Part shown: positions 54,364-64,000 of the stretch, one piece after another | Layout: each line of letters begins with the position of its first letter | How positions within the stretch are numbered: position 1 is the stretch's first letter | Origin: Aminobacter sp039907765 | GTDB lineage: Bacteria; Pseudomonadota; Alphaproteobacteria; Rhizobiales; Rhizobiaceae | NCBI RefSeq assembly: GCF_039907765.1 | Contig: NZ_JARDJI010000024.1 | Span: 3,645 to 67,644 of the forward strand | Length of the DNA: 64,000 nucleotides | Reading direction: 5' to 3' | Program-made: the position numbers and the translations under genes | Notes under the pieces: model-generated | Databases searched by the model: none | Seen by the model: the letters and a program-made list of their open reading frames with translations, nothing else | Told to the model about the DNA's origin: nothing

Positions 54364-54846
54364 TTATTGCTTAGCAAAGTGGGATTCTACATTGCGATAT
54401 TGATTTGCAGCCTTGAGCAAATCCAATGGCTCTCCACGCACTCCACTTAGAACCGGATAAGTAGAGTAGACAAGTTTAATAAAAGGGTCCCATGTTAGGC
54501 GGCGCGTCTGCTCGATAACATGATCGAGAATGGCAGCTTCGTCATCCGCCACGCGGATGTCGATGTTTCTCGACTTTAGTACTATTCTCTCTTTCAGGTT
54601 CCCGAACGGCGTTACCTCTGATTGGACGTCGAACTCGGGGTCCTCAAGCGCCAACTTATGTACATCATCGACATATGGACCATAGTGGTTGAAACGCCAC
54701 GCGATGTTCGTCACCGGTTTGCCGCGGTCGAGTGCGGACTTCCAGTCGGCGAGGTAGACCATCTTGGTCAACCGTGCTTTGGACAGCTCGCTCTTGTGCG
54801 GATAATGTGTCACGAGATATGCAATGACGTTCTTAAGGTCGGCCAT
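54364..54846 (-). CDS. Panacea-domain (SocA-like) protein, candidate antitoxin
   Basis: A 160-residue protein resembling the Panacea/SocA family: MADLKNVIAYLVTHYPHKSELSKARLTKMVYLADWKSALDRGKPVTNIAWRFNHYGPYVDDVHKLAL, with the Tyr-Gly-Pro segment (HYGPYV) typical of the domain. Panacea domains are found in antitoxins (PanA) that neutralise many unrelated toxins, and in SocA, a proteolysis adaptor. It begins 1 bp after the stop of the upstream two-TM GAF-like gene, so the two are cotranscribed and translationally linked. Codon use is more AT-rich than in the flanking core genes. A toxin-antitoxin or defence role is inference from family and context. Confidence 0.75.
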   Translation of the reverse strand: MADLKNVIAYLVTHYPHKSELSKARLTKMVYLADWKSALDRGKPVTNIAWRFNHYGPYVDDVHKLALEDPEFDVQSEVTPFGNLKERIVLKSRNIDIRVADDEAAILDHVIEQTRRLTWDPFIKLVYSTYPVLSGVRGEPLDLLKAANQYRNVESHFAKQ

Positions 54847-54847
54847 T

Positions 54848-55675
54848 TTAGAAGCCTTTCTCCCTCGCAAATTCAAGCGATGGTTCGCGGTTCCGCATGA
54901 TCTCCAGCAGATAGACGATATCCTTCCCAGGGGTGCCACGTACACGCTTCTCCAGCGCTGCCACAGAGAACCGATCCGCGTCAGTGCTTTCGAAAACAAT
55001 TATAGCATGGCGTGATGAACCCTGCTGATCGTTAAGGGCGAAGGCGGCAACAGAGCGCGGCTTCATGTTCATCGCCTGCACAACCTCCGCCGGTATTTGC
55101 CATTCATCCTTGTTTCGGGCGCAGTAGTCATCAGGATCAGCATGCGGATCAGGCAGATCTTGGACAACACACTGGCCGTTTCCTGCGCGCCAAGCTGCAC
55201 CAATTACGCCTTGATCAACGGGATAGACGCTTCGCCCAGGCTTGTCCAACTGCGGAAGAACCGCATAGCGGCCGACCATTGTGAAGGCGTTGTCGTGATG
55301 ACGGTAAACGCTGATACGGTCCCTTGCGTCGAAGCCCAGTTCTTCAGCGAGGACTTGCAGCCGCCGGTCCCAAATGTCGAAGTAATCACTGCCGAACCCG
55401 CTGACGACACTCTGCATGTTCGCGAGTTGGTCTTCTAGCTCTGAATTTCGAACCGCCAGCGCGTTTTGAGATTTTGCCGCGAACCAAGCGCTGCCGATCG
55501 CCACAATGATCCCGAGCACGCCGGCCGCGCGCCATCCAAGTGGCGAGTCTTTCTCGATTATCCATGTCCAAAAATTTGTAAAGAATACGAGAGAAACCGC
55601 CGAGATAACCAGAGAGATAGGCTCTTGATGGTGATCTATCCACTTCCCGCAACGCTGAAAGAAGCCAAGCCCCAT
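54848..55675 (-). CDS. Two-TM protein with cytosolic GAF-like domain, partner of the Panacea gene
   Basis: A 275-residue protein. It has hydrophobic helices at about 19-40 (ISLVISAVSLVFFTNFWTWII) and 48-66 (AAGVLGIIVAIGSAWFAA), then a helical linker (QNALAVRNSELEDQLANMQ). A C-terminal domain of about 165 residues looks like GAF: ISVYRHHDNAFTMVGRYAVLP, VYPVDQGVIGAAWRAGNGQCVVQDLPDP, RSVAAFALNDQQGSSRHAIIVFES. It could be a membrane sensor or a membrane-acting toxin kept in check by the Panacea protein. No catalytic motif is seen. The pairing and the AT-rich composition suggest a mobile conflict module; the function is unproven. Confidence 0.6.
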   Translation of the reverse strand: MGLGFFQRCGKWIDHHQEPISLVISAVSLVFFTNFWTWIIEKDSPLGWRAAGVLGIIVAIGSAWFAAKSQNALAVRNSELEDQLANMQSVVSGFGSDYFDIWDRRLQVLAEELGFDARDRISVYRHHDNAFTMVGRYAVLPQLDKPGRSVYPVDQGVIGAAWRAGNGQCVVQDLPDPHADPDDYCARNKDEWQIPAEVVQAMNMKPRSVAAFALNDQQGSSRHAIIVFESTDADRFSVAALEKRVRGTPGKDIVYLLEIMRNREPSLEFAREKGF

Positions 55676-55986
55676 GCGATCCCCCCTGCCGAAGTTAATA
55701 TCAACTGCGGAAGAGCGTCAATTGTCGTGATCACTATAGTAGAAAGCGGGCCGCCCTTGATCGTCAACATAAGTAAGATGCTTGGACGTCGGGACCATGG
55801 AGCGGGCCAAATGAGATAGGGGAAAGGCAGAAAAATCGCCATTCATTGTGGTAGAAAATTTCATCTGACGAGTGCGCCAAGCGCAGTTTCCCTGCTCAGG
55901 CGTCAGGTGGTAGTATTTCCTTAGTTGCGTCCGAAATGCACTTCAACGAAGGTCATCTTACAGAATTTCATTCCGTCGAGGCATGC
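55676..55986. other. Divergent intergenic region of about 310 bp
   Basis: An AT-rich gap between the GAF-TM gene and the divergent orphan gene. It presumably holds promoters for both. No clear dyad, repeat or RNA gene was recognised. Confidence 0.4.
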
Positions 55987-56652
55987 ATGTCAGTTCTGGA
56001 CATTCCGCTGCGCAAGGTGCTGCAGTTATTTTATGCGTCACAGACGCTGCAGCGCTCAATTTTGAAAGAGGACATTCGACTTGATCGTAGAAAAGAAAAA
56101 GGTGGAAACAGAAGCAATGGAGGTGACTTCTACCTACCTTTTTGGTCCGACGTAAAGAAGCACATCGCCGGCGATGCAGATCTTTCCGAGCTGACTGAGG
56201 GCCGTATGCGGTCAAACAAAAGGTATAAGCGGCTATACCCACTCCTAAAGGATGGAGTATTCGATTTGCTTAGCGCGAAGCTGCGCTGGTCAAACGAGCC
56301 CGTCCACATAGAGCCGAGGAGCGTCCATGGAAGCCTGCAGTTTGGGGATCTAGGCGGTGTCATTCGCATTAATGATGCCCTGCATGCCCGCGTAAGGCAT
56401 GAGTATACACGTGTAGTGTATCCTTACTTCAGCGAAAATCCTGCCCTGCCCGAAGAGGGTGGCAGGTTGGGCTTATGGGCGATGCAGCAGGCTTTGACTG
56501 CACTTGACCCAAATGACATGCGCATCATCGACATTCTTCGTCGGACGTTCTTCTCGCCGCAAACCACTCCACTGAGGGGCGACGAAGAAGTCGTGTTCCG
56601 GAAAAACTACAGTTTAGTAATCGGCGAGTGGGAGCGTCTGAAACAGGAGTAA
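55987..56652 (+). CDS. Hypothetical protein in the accessory patch
   Basis: About 221 residues from ATG 55987, which has GAGG at good spacing; ATG 55936 would give 238 residues but has no clear ribosome-binding site. The protein is mixed alpha and charged, with no signal peptide, TM helix or recognised motif (VLQLFYASQTLQRSILKEDIRLDRRKEKGGNRSNGG, FYLPFWSDVKKHI, RMRSNKRYKRLYPLLKDGVFDLL). Its codon use is AT-richer than the core genes nearby. It is divergent from the Panacea/GAF-TM pair and might be a third component or an independent cargo gene. No function is assigned. Confidence 0.6.
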   Translation: MSVLDIPLRKVLQLFYASQTLQRSILKEDIRLDRRKEKGGNRSNGGDFYLPFWSDVKKHIAGDADLSELTEGRMRSNKRYKRLYPLLKDGVFDLLSAKLRWSNEPVHIEPRSVHGSLQFGDLGGVIRINDALHARVRHEYTRVVYPYFSENPALPEEGGRLGLWAMQQALTALDPNDMRIIDILRRTFFSPQTTPLRGDEEVVFRKNYSLVIGEWERLKQE

Positions 56653-56676
56653 CTGGCTAATGCCTTGCGGCTCTGC

Positions 56677-56943
56677 TTAGCCCGCCTGGTTGAACAGAGC
56701 CTCGATAGGATGCCGTTGGGATCAATCACGAAGGCGGCAAAGTAGTTCGGGCCGTAATGCGCCCGCAGGCTGGGGCCGCCATTATCCTTCCCGCCTTGTC
56801 GCCGCCGCCGGCAACACTGTACCCGACCGCCTGGTCGTCATCTCCCGGCGAAAGGTCTTCCGAGACCCTGACATAGCCGAGCGGCCCGCGTCGTAGAAGG
56901 CCGCGGCACGTTCGATGTCGGAGACGCCAAGCGGATGCAGCAT
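56677..56943 (-). pseudogene. Remnant of a VOC-family (glyoxalase-like) gene
   Basis: The minus strand begins at ATG 56943 with MLHPLGVSDIERAAAFYDA, the usual start of VOC/glyoxalase-like proteins. It ends near HYGPNYFAAFVIDPNG and LFNQAG, the usual C-terminal end. The middle is disrupted by frameshifts and a shortening: the whole spans about 89 codons, against about 125-130 in intact relatives. This appears to be a decayed core-type gene at the right edge of the accessory patch, next to mutS. Confidence 0.7.
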
Positions 56944-56977
56944 GCCAGTCTCCAATGCGTCCCCTTTTGAACCGCCC

Positions 56978-59716
56978 CTACCTCCCCGCCAACCCCTTCA
57001 GCCTGTACAGCGCATCCAGCGCCTCGCGCGGCGTCATCTCGTCGGGGCTGAGCCCGTCCAGCGCCTTGGTCAGCGCGTCGTTGGCGACGGGCGTCTCGCG
57101 CTTCATCGCCACTGAAAACAGCGGCAGGTCGTCGACGAGCTTGTTGGCCTTGCCCGAGGTCTCGCCTTCCTCGAGCTGGTGCAGCACCTCCTTGGCGCGG
57201 GCCACCACCGCCTCGGGCAGGCCGGCGAGGCGGGCCACCTGCACGCCGTAGGAGCGGTCGGCGGCACCCTTGCCCACCTCGTGCAGGAACACCACTTCGC
57301 CTTCCCACTCCTTCACCCGCATCGTCACGTTGTGCAGGCGGCCGAGCTTGCCGGAAAGCGCGGTCAGCTCGTGGAAATGGGTGGCGAAGATCGCCCGGCA
57401 GCGGTTCTTCTCGTGCAGGTATTCGACCGCCGCCCAGGCGATCGACAGGCCGTCGAAGGTGGCGGTGCCGCGGCCGATCTCGTCGAGGATGACCAGCGTG
57501 CGCTCGCCCGCCTGGTTGAGGATCGCCGCGGTCTCCACCATCTCGACCATGAAGGTCGAGCGTCCGCGCGCCAGGTCGTCCGAGGCGCCGACGCGGGAGA
57601 ACAGCCGGTCCACCACGCCTATGTGCGCACGCTCGGCGGGCACGAAAGACCCCATCTGGGCGAGGATGGCGATCAGCGCGTTCTGGCGCAGGAAGGTCGA
57701 CTTGCCGCCCATGTTCGGGCCGGTGAGCAGCCAGATCGCGCCCCACTTGTCGTTGCCGTCGGGCGAGAGCGTGCAGTCGTTGGCGACGAAGGGCGCGGCA
57801 GCCTCGCGGCGCAGCGACTGCTCGACCACGGGGTGGCGTCCGCCGACGATGTCGAAGGCGAGGCTGGCGTCGACCTCGGGCCGGCACCACGCCTCGTTCT
57901 GGGCAAGCACCGCCAAGGCCTGCGACACGTCGAGCACCGACAGCGCGTCCGCACCCGCGCGGATCGCCTGGGCGTGGCTGACCGCCTCGCCCACCAGCTG
58001 GTCGAAGGCCGCGAGTTCGATGGTCAGCGCCCGGTCGGCAGCGTTGGCGATCTTGGTCTCGAGGCCGGCGAGCTCGGTGGTGGTGAAACGCATCGCGCTC
58101 GCCATCGTCTGGCGGTGGATGAAGCGCGCCTTGGCCTCGTCGGTGCCGTTCAGCGCCGCCTGGTTGTTGGCCGTCACCTCGATGTAGTAGCCGAGCACGT
58201 TGTTGTGGCGGATCTTGAGCGAGCGGATGCCCGTCTCCTCGATCAGGTCGCGCTCCATGCCGGCGATCACCCGCCGCGACTGGTCGCGCAGCGCCCGCAT
58301 CTCGTCGAGCTCGCCATGGTAGCCGGCGCGGACGAAGCCGCCGTCGCGCTTGAGCAGCGGCAGTTCTTCTCCCAGTGCGGCGTCGAGATGGTCGGCGAAG
58401 TCGGCCGGCAGCGCCGATATCGCCGATATCGCCGTCGCCAGCTCCCTGGGCAGCGTTGCCCCGGCAAACAGCCCGGCGATGGTGCGCGCCGCCGAGAATC
58501 CCGAGCGCAGCGCACCCAGGTCGCGCGGGCCGCCGCGGTTGAGCGCCAGCCGCGACAGCGCGCGCGGCATGTCGGCCACGCCCTTGAGGCTGAGCCGCAC
58601 CGCCTCGCTGAGCCGCGTCTCGCCCATGAAGAACGACACAGCGTCGAGCCGCGCCCCGATCGCGTCCGGATCGGTCAGCGGCGACATCAGCCGGTCGGCG
58701 AGCAGCCGCGCGCCGCCGCCCGTCACCGTGCGGTCGATGGCGCGGAACAGCGAGCCGTCGCGGCCGCCGGAAAGCGTGCGCAGCAGTTCGAGATTGGCCC
58801 GCGTCGCCGGGTCGATGAACAGCGTCGTGCCCGCCTGCTCGCGCTCGGGGCGCGACAGCGGCGGCCGCTCGGCCTTCTGCGTCTTTTCGACATAGGCGAT
58901 CGCGCCCGAGATCGCCGAAAGTTCCGCCCTCGAGAACGCGCCAAAGCTGTCGGGCGTCGCCACGTCGTAGAAGCGCGCGATGCGCTGCGGCGCCGAGGTC
59001 GAATCGAACAGGCTCGGCGGCTGCGGATTGACGATACGGCCGACCAGGTCGAATGTCGGCCTGAGCTCCTCGTCATGGAACGCCGGCTCGGCGACAATCA
59101 GCTCGCGCGGGTCGATGCGGAAGATGTCGGCGGCGAGCCGCTCCGTCGTCGTCTCGGCGACGCGGAAGATGCCGGTCGAGATTTCGATCCAGGCCAGCGC
59201 GAGGGCCGCTTCGCCGGCGCCCTTCACCCGCCCCAGCGCCATCAGGAAGCTGGACTCGGCCGGGGCGAGCAGCTTGTCCTCGGTAATGGTGCCCGGCGTC
59301 ACCAGCCGCACCACGTCGCGCTTCACCACCGACTTCGAGCCGCGCTTCTTGGCTTCCGCCGGATCCTCGATCTGCTCGCACACCGCCACCCGGTAGCCGA
59401 GGCCGATCAGCTTCTGCAAATAGTCGTCCGCCGCATGGATCGGCACCCCGCACATCGGGATGTCCTGGCCCTGGTGCTTGCCGCGCCTGGTGAGCACGAT
59501 GCCGAGCGCGCGGCTCGCCTTCTCGGCGTCGTCGAAGAACAGCTCGTAGAAGTCGCCCATGCGGTAGAACAGGAGCGAATCCGGGTTCGCCGCCTTGATC
59601 TCGATGTACTGCTCCATCATCGGCGTCGGCGCCGCATGCACCTGGGCATCGGCCCGGGTTTCCCCCCGAACTTCCCCAAAGTCAGCGTCCGCGGCGATGG
59701 TCGGTCGGTCGTTCAC
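56978..59716 (-). CDS. mutS: DNA mismatch repair protein MutS
   Basis: A 912-residue mismatch-recognition ATPase. The mismatch-binding domain has PMMEQYIEIKAANPDSLLFYRMGDFYELFFDDA with the Phe-x-Glu of MutS. The ATPase has Walker A TGPNMGGKST, a signature region, VILDEIGRGTATFDGLSIAWAAVEYLHEKNRCRAIFATHFHEL and the C-terminal dimerisation region. ATG 59716 gives a short N-terminal tail before the conserved core. It is divergent from the malic enzyme gene. Confidence 0.96.
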   Translation of the reverse strand: MNDRPTIAADADFGEVRGETRADAQVHAAPTPMMEQYIEIKAANPDSLLFYRMGDFYELFFDDAEKASRALGIVLTRRGKHQGQDIPMCGVPIHAADDYLQKLIGLGYRVAVCEQIEDPAEAKKRGSKSVVKRDVVRLVTPGTITEDKLLAPAESSFLMALGRVKGAGEAALALAWIEISTGIFRVAETTTERLAADIFRIDPRELIVAEPAFHDEELRPTFDLVGRIVNPQPPSLFDSTSAPQRIARFYDVATPDSFGAFSRAELSAISGAIAYVEKTQKAERPPLSRPEREQAGTTLFIDPATRANLELLRTLSGGRDGSLFRAIDRTVTGGGARLLADRLMSPLTDPDAIGARLDAVSFFMGETRLSEAVRLSLKGVADMPRALSRLALNRGGPRDLGALRSGFSAARTIAGLFAGATLPRELATAISAISALPADFADHLDAALGEELPLLKRDGGFVRAGYHGELDEMRALRDQSRRVIAGMERDLIEETGIRSLKIRHNNVLGYYIEVTANNQAALNGTDEAKARFIHRQTMASAMRFTTTELAGLETKIANAADRALTIELAAFDQLVGEAVSHAQAIRAGADALSVLDVSQALAVLAQNEAWCRPEVDASLAFDIVGGRHPVVEQSLRREAAAPFVANDCTLSPDGNDKWGAIWLLTGPNMGGKSTFLRQNALIAILAQMGSFVPAERAHIGVVDRLFSRVGASDDLARGRSTFMVEMVETAAILNQAGERTLVILDEIGRGTATFDGLSIAWAAVEYLHEKNRCRAIFATHFHELTALSGKLGRLHNVTMRVKEWEGEVVFLHEVGKGAADRSYGVQVARLAGLPEAVVARAKEVLHQLEEGETSGKANKLVDDLPLFSVAMKRETPVANDALTKALDGLSPDEMTPREALDALYRLKGLAGR

Positions 59717-59842
59717 GCACGGCCCTTCAAAAAAAGCAAACCTACCCCTCTGCTTGGCGGTTTACAGCGCCGATGTGTAGCCTTAATCCGGAACGCTCCA
59801 CACAAAAAGAAATTGTATACAAGGGTAGGGACAATTCTCGCC

Positions 59843-62131
<2,289 letters not shown>

Positions 62132-62454
62132 GGCTAGGCGCTACGGCTGAAGCTGCTGATCTCCCCCCTTGTGGGGGTGAGGAGTGGTTGCCGCAGGCAA
62201 CGAAAAGCCAACTGCTTGGCTTTTCGAACGACGAACGCCCGGCAGGGCAGAGGGGGGTGCGAAGGATCGGGAGGTCGCCGCACTGAGCCACTCTGGCCTC
62301 CGGTTTGGTGGGGTGTCACTGCTTCTTAATCATACGCGTCGCTCGCCGACGCGCATGTGTTGCTGAAAATTGCTCTATTCGATTCATTGACTTATCGAGC
62401 AAAGAAACGCTTTTGTAGATGAGATAAGCCTCATCTACTTAGGTTGTTCAACAA
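62132..62454. repeat. Intergenic region with REP-like element and an upstream dyad
   Basis: 62160-62265 is a repeat element of the CCCCC...GGGGG plan with a GGTTGCCGCAGGCAACG hairpin and AAAGCCAACTGCTTGGCTTTT, related to those at 26783 and 41887. After it the sequence becomes AT-rich. Further right lies a perfect 9-bp inverted repeat, GTAGATGAG/CTCATCTAC (62415-62423 with 62430-62438, 6-nt loop), ending 16 bp before the next ATG, a candidate operator or hairpin. Confidence 0.65.
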
Positions 62455-62916
62455 ATGAAAATCCTTGGGTTTCGAAGCGATCCAACAACGCCACGCTATG
62501 CTATCGTTGATAATGCGGTTGCGCCCCTCGTACTCTCCAATGCAGGTGCGGAGAGCCGCCTTTGCTTTCCGGCTGACTGCGCAACCGAGGCGGCGCAAGT
62601 GACATGGCTCTATCGTGAGTTCGAGCGGATATTCCACACGTACCCCGATATCTCGCGGGTGGTGATCAAGAAGGGCGAGTTTACGCAAGGCGACAACAAC
62701 GCCAAGCGCGTTGCCTCCTATCAGGAGGCTGCGCTACTGCTTTTTTGTGGGCTCCACAACAAGCCGGTTGTGACGAAGATTTACACTTCTCTTGCAACAA
62801 ACAGCGGCTCTGTTGTCGCACACGCGTTTGCACGTGTTGGTCGGACGACACGCTACTGGAATAGCAAAATGGCCGATGCCGTAGTTGCCGCATGGTGGGG
62901 GGCAACCAATCCGTGA
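62455..62916 (+). CDS. Putative RuvC/RNase H-fold protein, partner of the kinase
   Basis: A 153-residue protein. The N-terminus (MKILGFRSDPTTPRYAIVDN) has the strand-turn look of RNase H-fold proteins with an acidic residue (Asp9). Glu75 in VVIKKGEF and Asp141 in NSKMADAVVAAWWGA sit at positions expected for the later acids of RuvC-like proteins. This is a pattern-based guess; no family name is certain. It lies after a short 9-bp dyad and overlaps the kinase gene by 4 bp, so they are translated together. Its composition is more AT-rich than the core genes. Confidence 0.6.
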   Translation: MKILGFRSDPTTPRYAIVDNAVAPLVLSNAGAESRLCFPADCATEAAQVTWLYREFERIFHTYPDISRVVIKKGEFTQGDNNAKRVASYQEAALLLFCGLHNKPVVTKIYTSLATNSGSVVAHAFARVGRTTRYWNSKMADAVVAAWWGATNP

Positions 62917-63950
62917 ACCTCACCCCTGTCGTCTTGCCGATCACCAACGGCACCACGTTTTACAACAAGTATCGCCTGATGCGGCCCATCGGGCGCGGTT
63001 CTTTCGGTGAGGTCTGGCTGGCACAGGACCAAGCCGTAAATCACGAGTATGCTATCAAGGTTCTTAATGCCGGGATTGGCATCGATCAGCGGTTGCGTGA
63101 GGCGCAAGTAGGGCACGCCTTCTCGCATAACAATCTTGTGCGGGTGCATCAGGCTGATGTTGCGACCGATGGCAAGGTCGTTATTGCCATGGACTATTTC
63201 CCGGATGGCTCGATAACGACGCTCGCAAATCCGGGCAACTTCCTACCATTGCCAATTGCCTTGCGCATCATCATCGACATGCTGCAGGGGTTGGAGCATC
63301 TGCACCTGCACAACTTCTTCCACAATGACGTGAAGCCGCAGAACATTCTTCGTGGTCCGCAGGGCCAAGCAAAACTCGCCGACTATGGGATCGTCGGAGT
63401 ATCTACCAACGGCGCTGCCGTTCAGCCATCCAGTTGGTACGTGCTTCATGCTGCACCAGAAACGGTGGCAGGCAATGGGATTGAAGCCCGCACGGATGTT
63501 TTCCAGACAGGTCTTACGCTTTTCCGGCTTCTGGTAGGACTGGGCACCCTTGAAGCAAAATTCAGCGCGATTGGCGGTGCGGCTTACGCTGATGCCCTTG
63601 CCAATGGATCGCTAATCACGCGTGCGGACTTTCCGCCTTTCATCCCAAATGCGGTCTGCCGTGCGGTCATGACATCGATCGATCCCAATCCTACCAAACG
63701 CTTCCAATCGTCACTGGACATGAGAAGGGCACTCGAAAAATTATCATTTTCGGGGCATTGGACCGTTGATGCAACCGGAATGCTGAGTGGAGAAGATGCC
63801 CGCAACACTTATCGGTTTGAGCATACGTCTGCCGCTGGGTCGAATGCTTCGTTTGCCGCCTTCAAGACGAATAAGGTGTCTGGCAGAGAAACCCGCATCT
63901 CGCAATTCACGAGCAAGAACCTTAGAGGCTGTTTGGAAAATCGGATTTGA
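62913..63950 (+). CDS. Serine/threonine protein kinase, 3' end altered by an apparent IS insertion
   Basis: About 345 residues from GTG 62913 (GTGA overlap with the upstream gene; ATG 62892 is an alternative). It is a eukaryotic-like kinase domain: P-loop GRGSFGEVW (about 27-35), Lys49 in YAIKVL, Glu64 in LREAQ, catalytic HNDVKPQN (Asp139, with HND in place of HRD) and DYG (Asp157) in place of DFG. An activation segment with APE follows (HAAPETVAGNGIEARTDVFQTGLTLFRLL). The last nine codons (from about 63925) come from what looks like an IS end, so the native C-terminus is lost. Substrate unknown; the partner protein may be one. Confidence 0.8.
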   Translation: MNLTPVVLPITNGTTFYNKYRLMRPIGRGSFGEVWLAQDQAVNHEYAIKVLNAGIGIDQRLREAQVGHAFSHNNLVRVHQADVATDGKVVIAMDYFPDGSITTLANPGNFLPLPIALRIIIDMLQGLEHLHLHNFFHNDVKPQNILRGPQGQAKLADYGIVGVSTNGAAVQPSSWYVLHAAPETVAGNGIEARTDVFQTGLTLFRLLVGLGTLEAKFSAIGGAAYADALANGSLITRADFPPFIPNAVCRAVMTSIDPNPTKRFQSSLDMRRALEKLSFSGHWTVDATGMLSGEDARNTYRFEHTSAAGSNASFAAFKTNKVSGRETRISQFTSKNLRGCLENRI

Positions 63951-64000
63951 GGGGTTCCCACCGGGCGTGAAGCGTGATTCAGGGCGCGGATGTGGACCGA
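63925..64000 (+). mobile_element. Left end of an IS5-family-like insertion sequence
   Basis: GAGGCTGTTTGGAAAATCGG at 63925-63944 resembles the terminal inverted repeat of IS5-family elements. It interrupts the 3' part of the kinase gene just after TTA, a possible start of a TA-type target duplication. An ATG at 63990 reads Met-Trp-Thr, the start seen in many transposases of this group. The element continues beyond the right edge. Confidence 0.6.
63990..64000 (+). CDS. Transposase start (truncated by window edge)
   Basis: Only the first three codons (Met-Trp-Thr) and two bases are visible. Many IS5-family transposases start MWTD, and the ATG lies 65 bp inside the putative IS end, as expected. 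This is a low-information call that depends on the IS assignment. Confidence 0.35.

Noticed and set aside
54364..55675. CBASS, Thoeris or other named defence system
   Set aside because: No cyclase, TIR, HNH or SAVED-type motif is visible in either protein, so only the Panacea-type pairing is supported.
56653..56977. Intact VOC/glyoxalase gene
   Set aside because: Start and end motifs are recognisable, but the middle is frameshifted and too short for the fold.
57179..59842. Long plus-strand open frame extending upstream of the malic enzyme across mutS
   Set aside because: The conserved malic enzyme sequence starts at ATG 59843, and the upstream part is antisense to MutS with no similarity to anything recognisable.

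Overview
The window is high-GC, densely coded DNA from an alphaproteobacterium, most likely a Hyphomicrobiales/Rhizobiales member of the Mesorhizobium-Aminobacter type. The support is a DUF982 protein, an ActS/ActR (RegB/RegA) redox two-component pair, the glnD-murJ-...-trpS order, MmcB, a malic enzyme fused to a phosphotransacetylase-like domain, and several copies of intergenic palindromic elements typical of that group. No rRNA, tRNA or CRISPR array was recognised. The first gene is cut by the left edge and an apparent insertion sequence is cut by the right edge.

Layout. 1-2.5 kb: cell-envelope genes (a secreted small protein, a lytic transglycosylase, a PBP-activator-like lipoprotein). 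2.5-5.5 kb: D-alanine use, with alr-dadA divergent from an Lrp-type regulator. 5.5-11.3 kb: amino-acid or dicarboxylate catabolism (semialdehyde dehydrogenase, LhgO-like flavoprotein, GntR/FCD regulator, class III aminotransferase, SDR). 11.4-17.6 kb: a PcaD-like hydrolase and an RND pump with two adaptor proteins. 17.7-19.5 kb: DUF982, then an EamA exporter divergent from a MarR regulator, with two matching palindromes between them. 19.7-26.8 kb: reverse transsulfuration (CBS and cystathionine lyase), ilvD, an RpiR regulator and a Gfo/Idh/MocA oxidoreductase. 27-34.6 kb: a tyrosinase-like protein, the HrpB helicase with a repeat element read in frame through it, RegB/RegA, MmcB and an L,D-transpeptidase. 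34.7-44.8 kb: Nfu-type protein, universal stress protein, trpS, a three-gene glycan cassette, murJ and glnD. 44.9-48.7 kb: copper ATPase behind a CueR-type promoter, a DUF305 protein and an aldo/keto reductase. 48.7-53.5 kb: a GGDEF-EAL protein, a YdeI-family protein, and a LysR regulator divergent from a monooxygenase.

53.5-57 kb is an accessory patch, visibly less GC-rich between about 54.2 and 56.7 kb. It holds a broken hypothetical gene, a Panacea-domain gene in an operon with a two-TM GAF-like protein, a divergent orphan gene and a VOC-family gene remnant. Core genes mutS and maeB follow. From 62.4 kb a second lower-GC patch carries a possible RuvC/RNase H-fold protein overlapping a Ser/Thr protein kinase, whose 3' end runs into what looks like an IS5-family element.

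The two best candidates for undescribed biology are the Panacea/GAF-TM module (54.36-55.68 kb, perhaps with the divergent orphan) and the RuvC-like/kinase pair (62.4-63.95 kb). Both assignments rest on reading the sequence by eye and have not been checked by database search.
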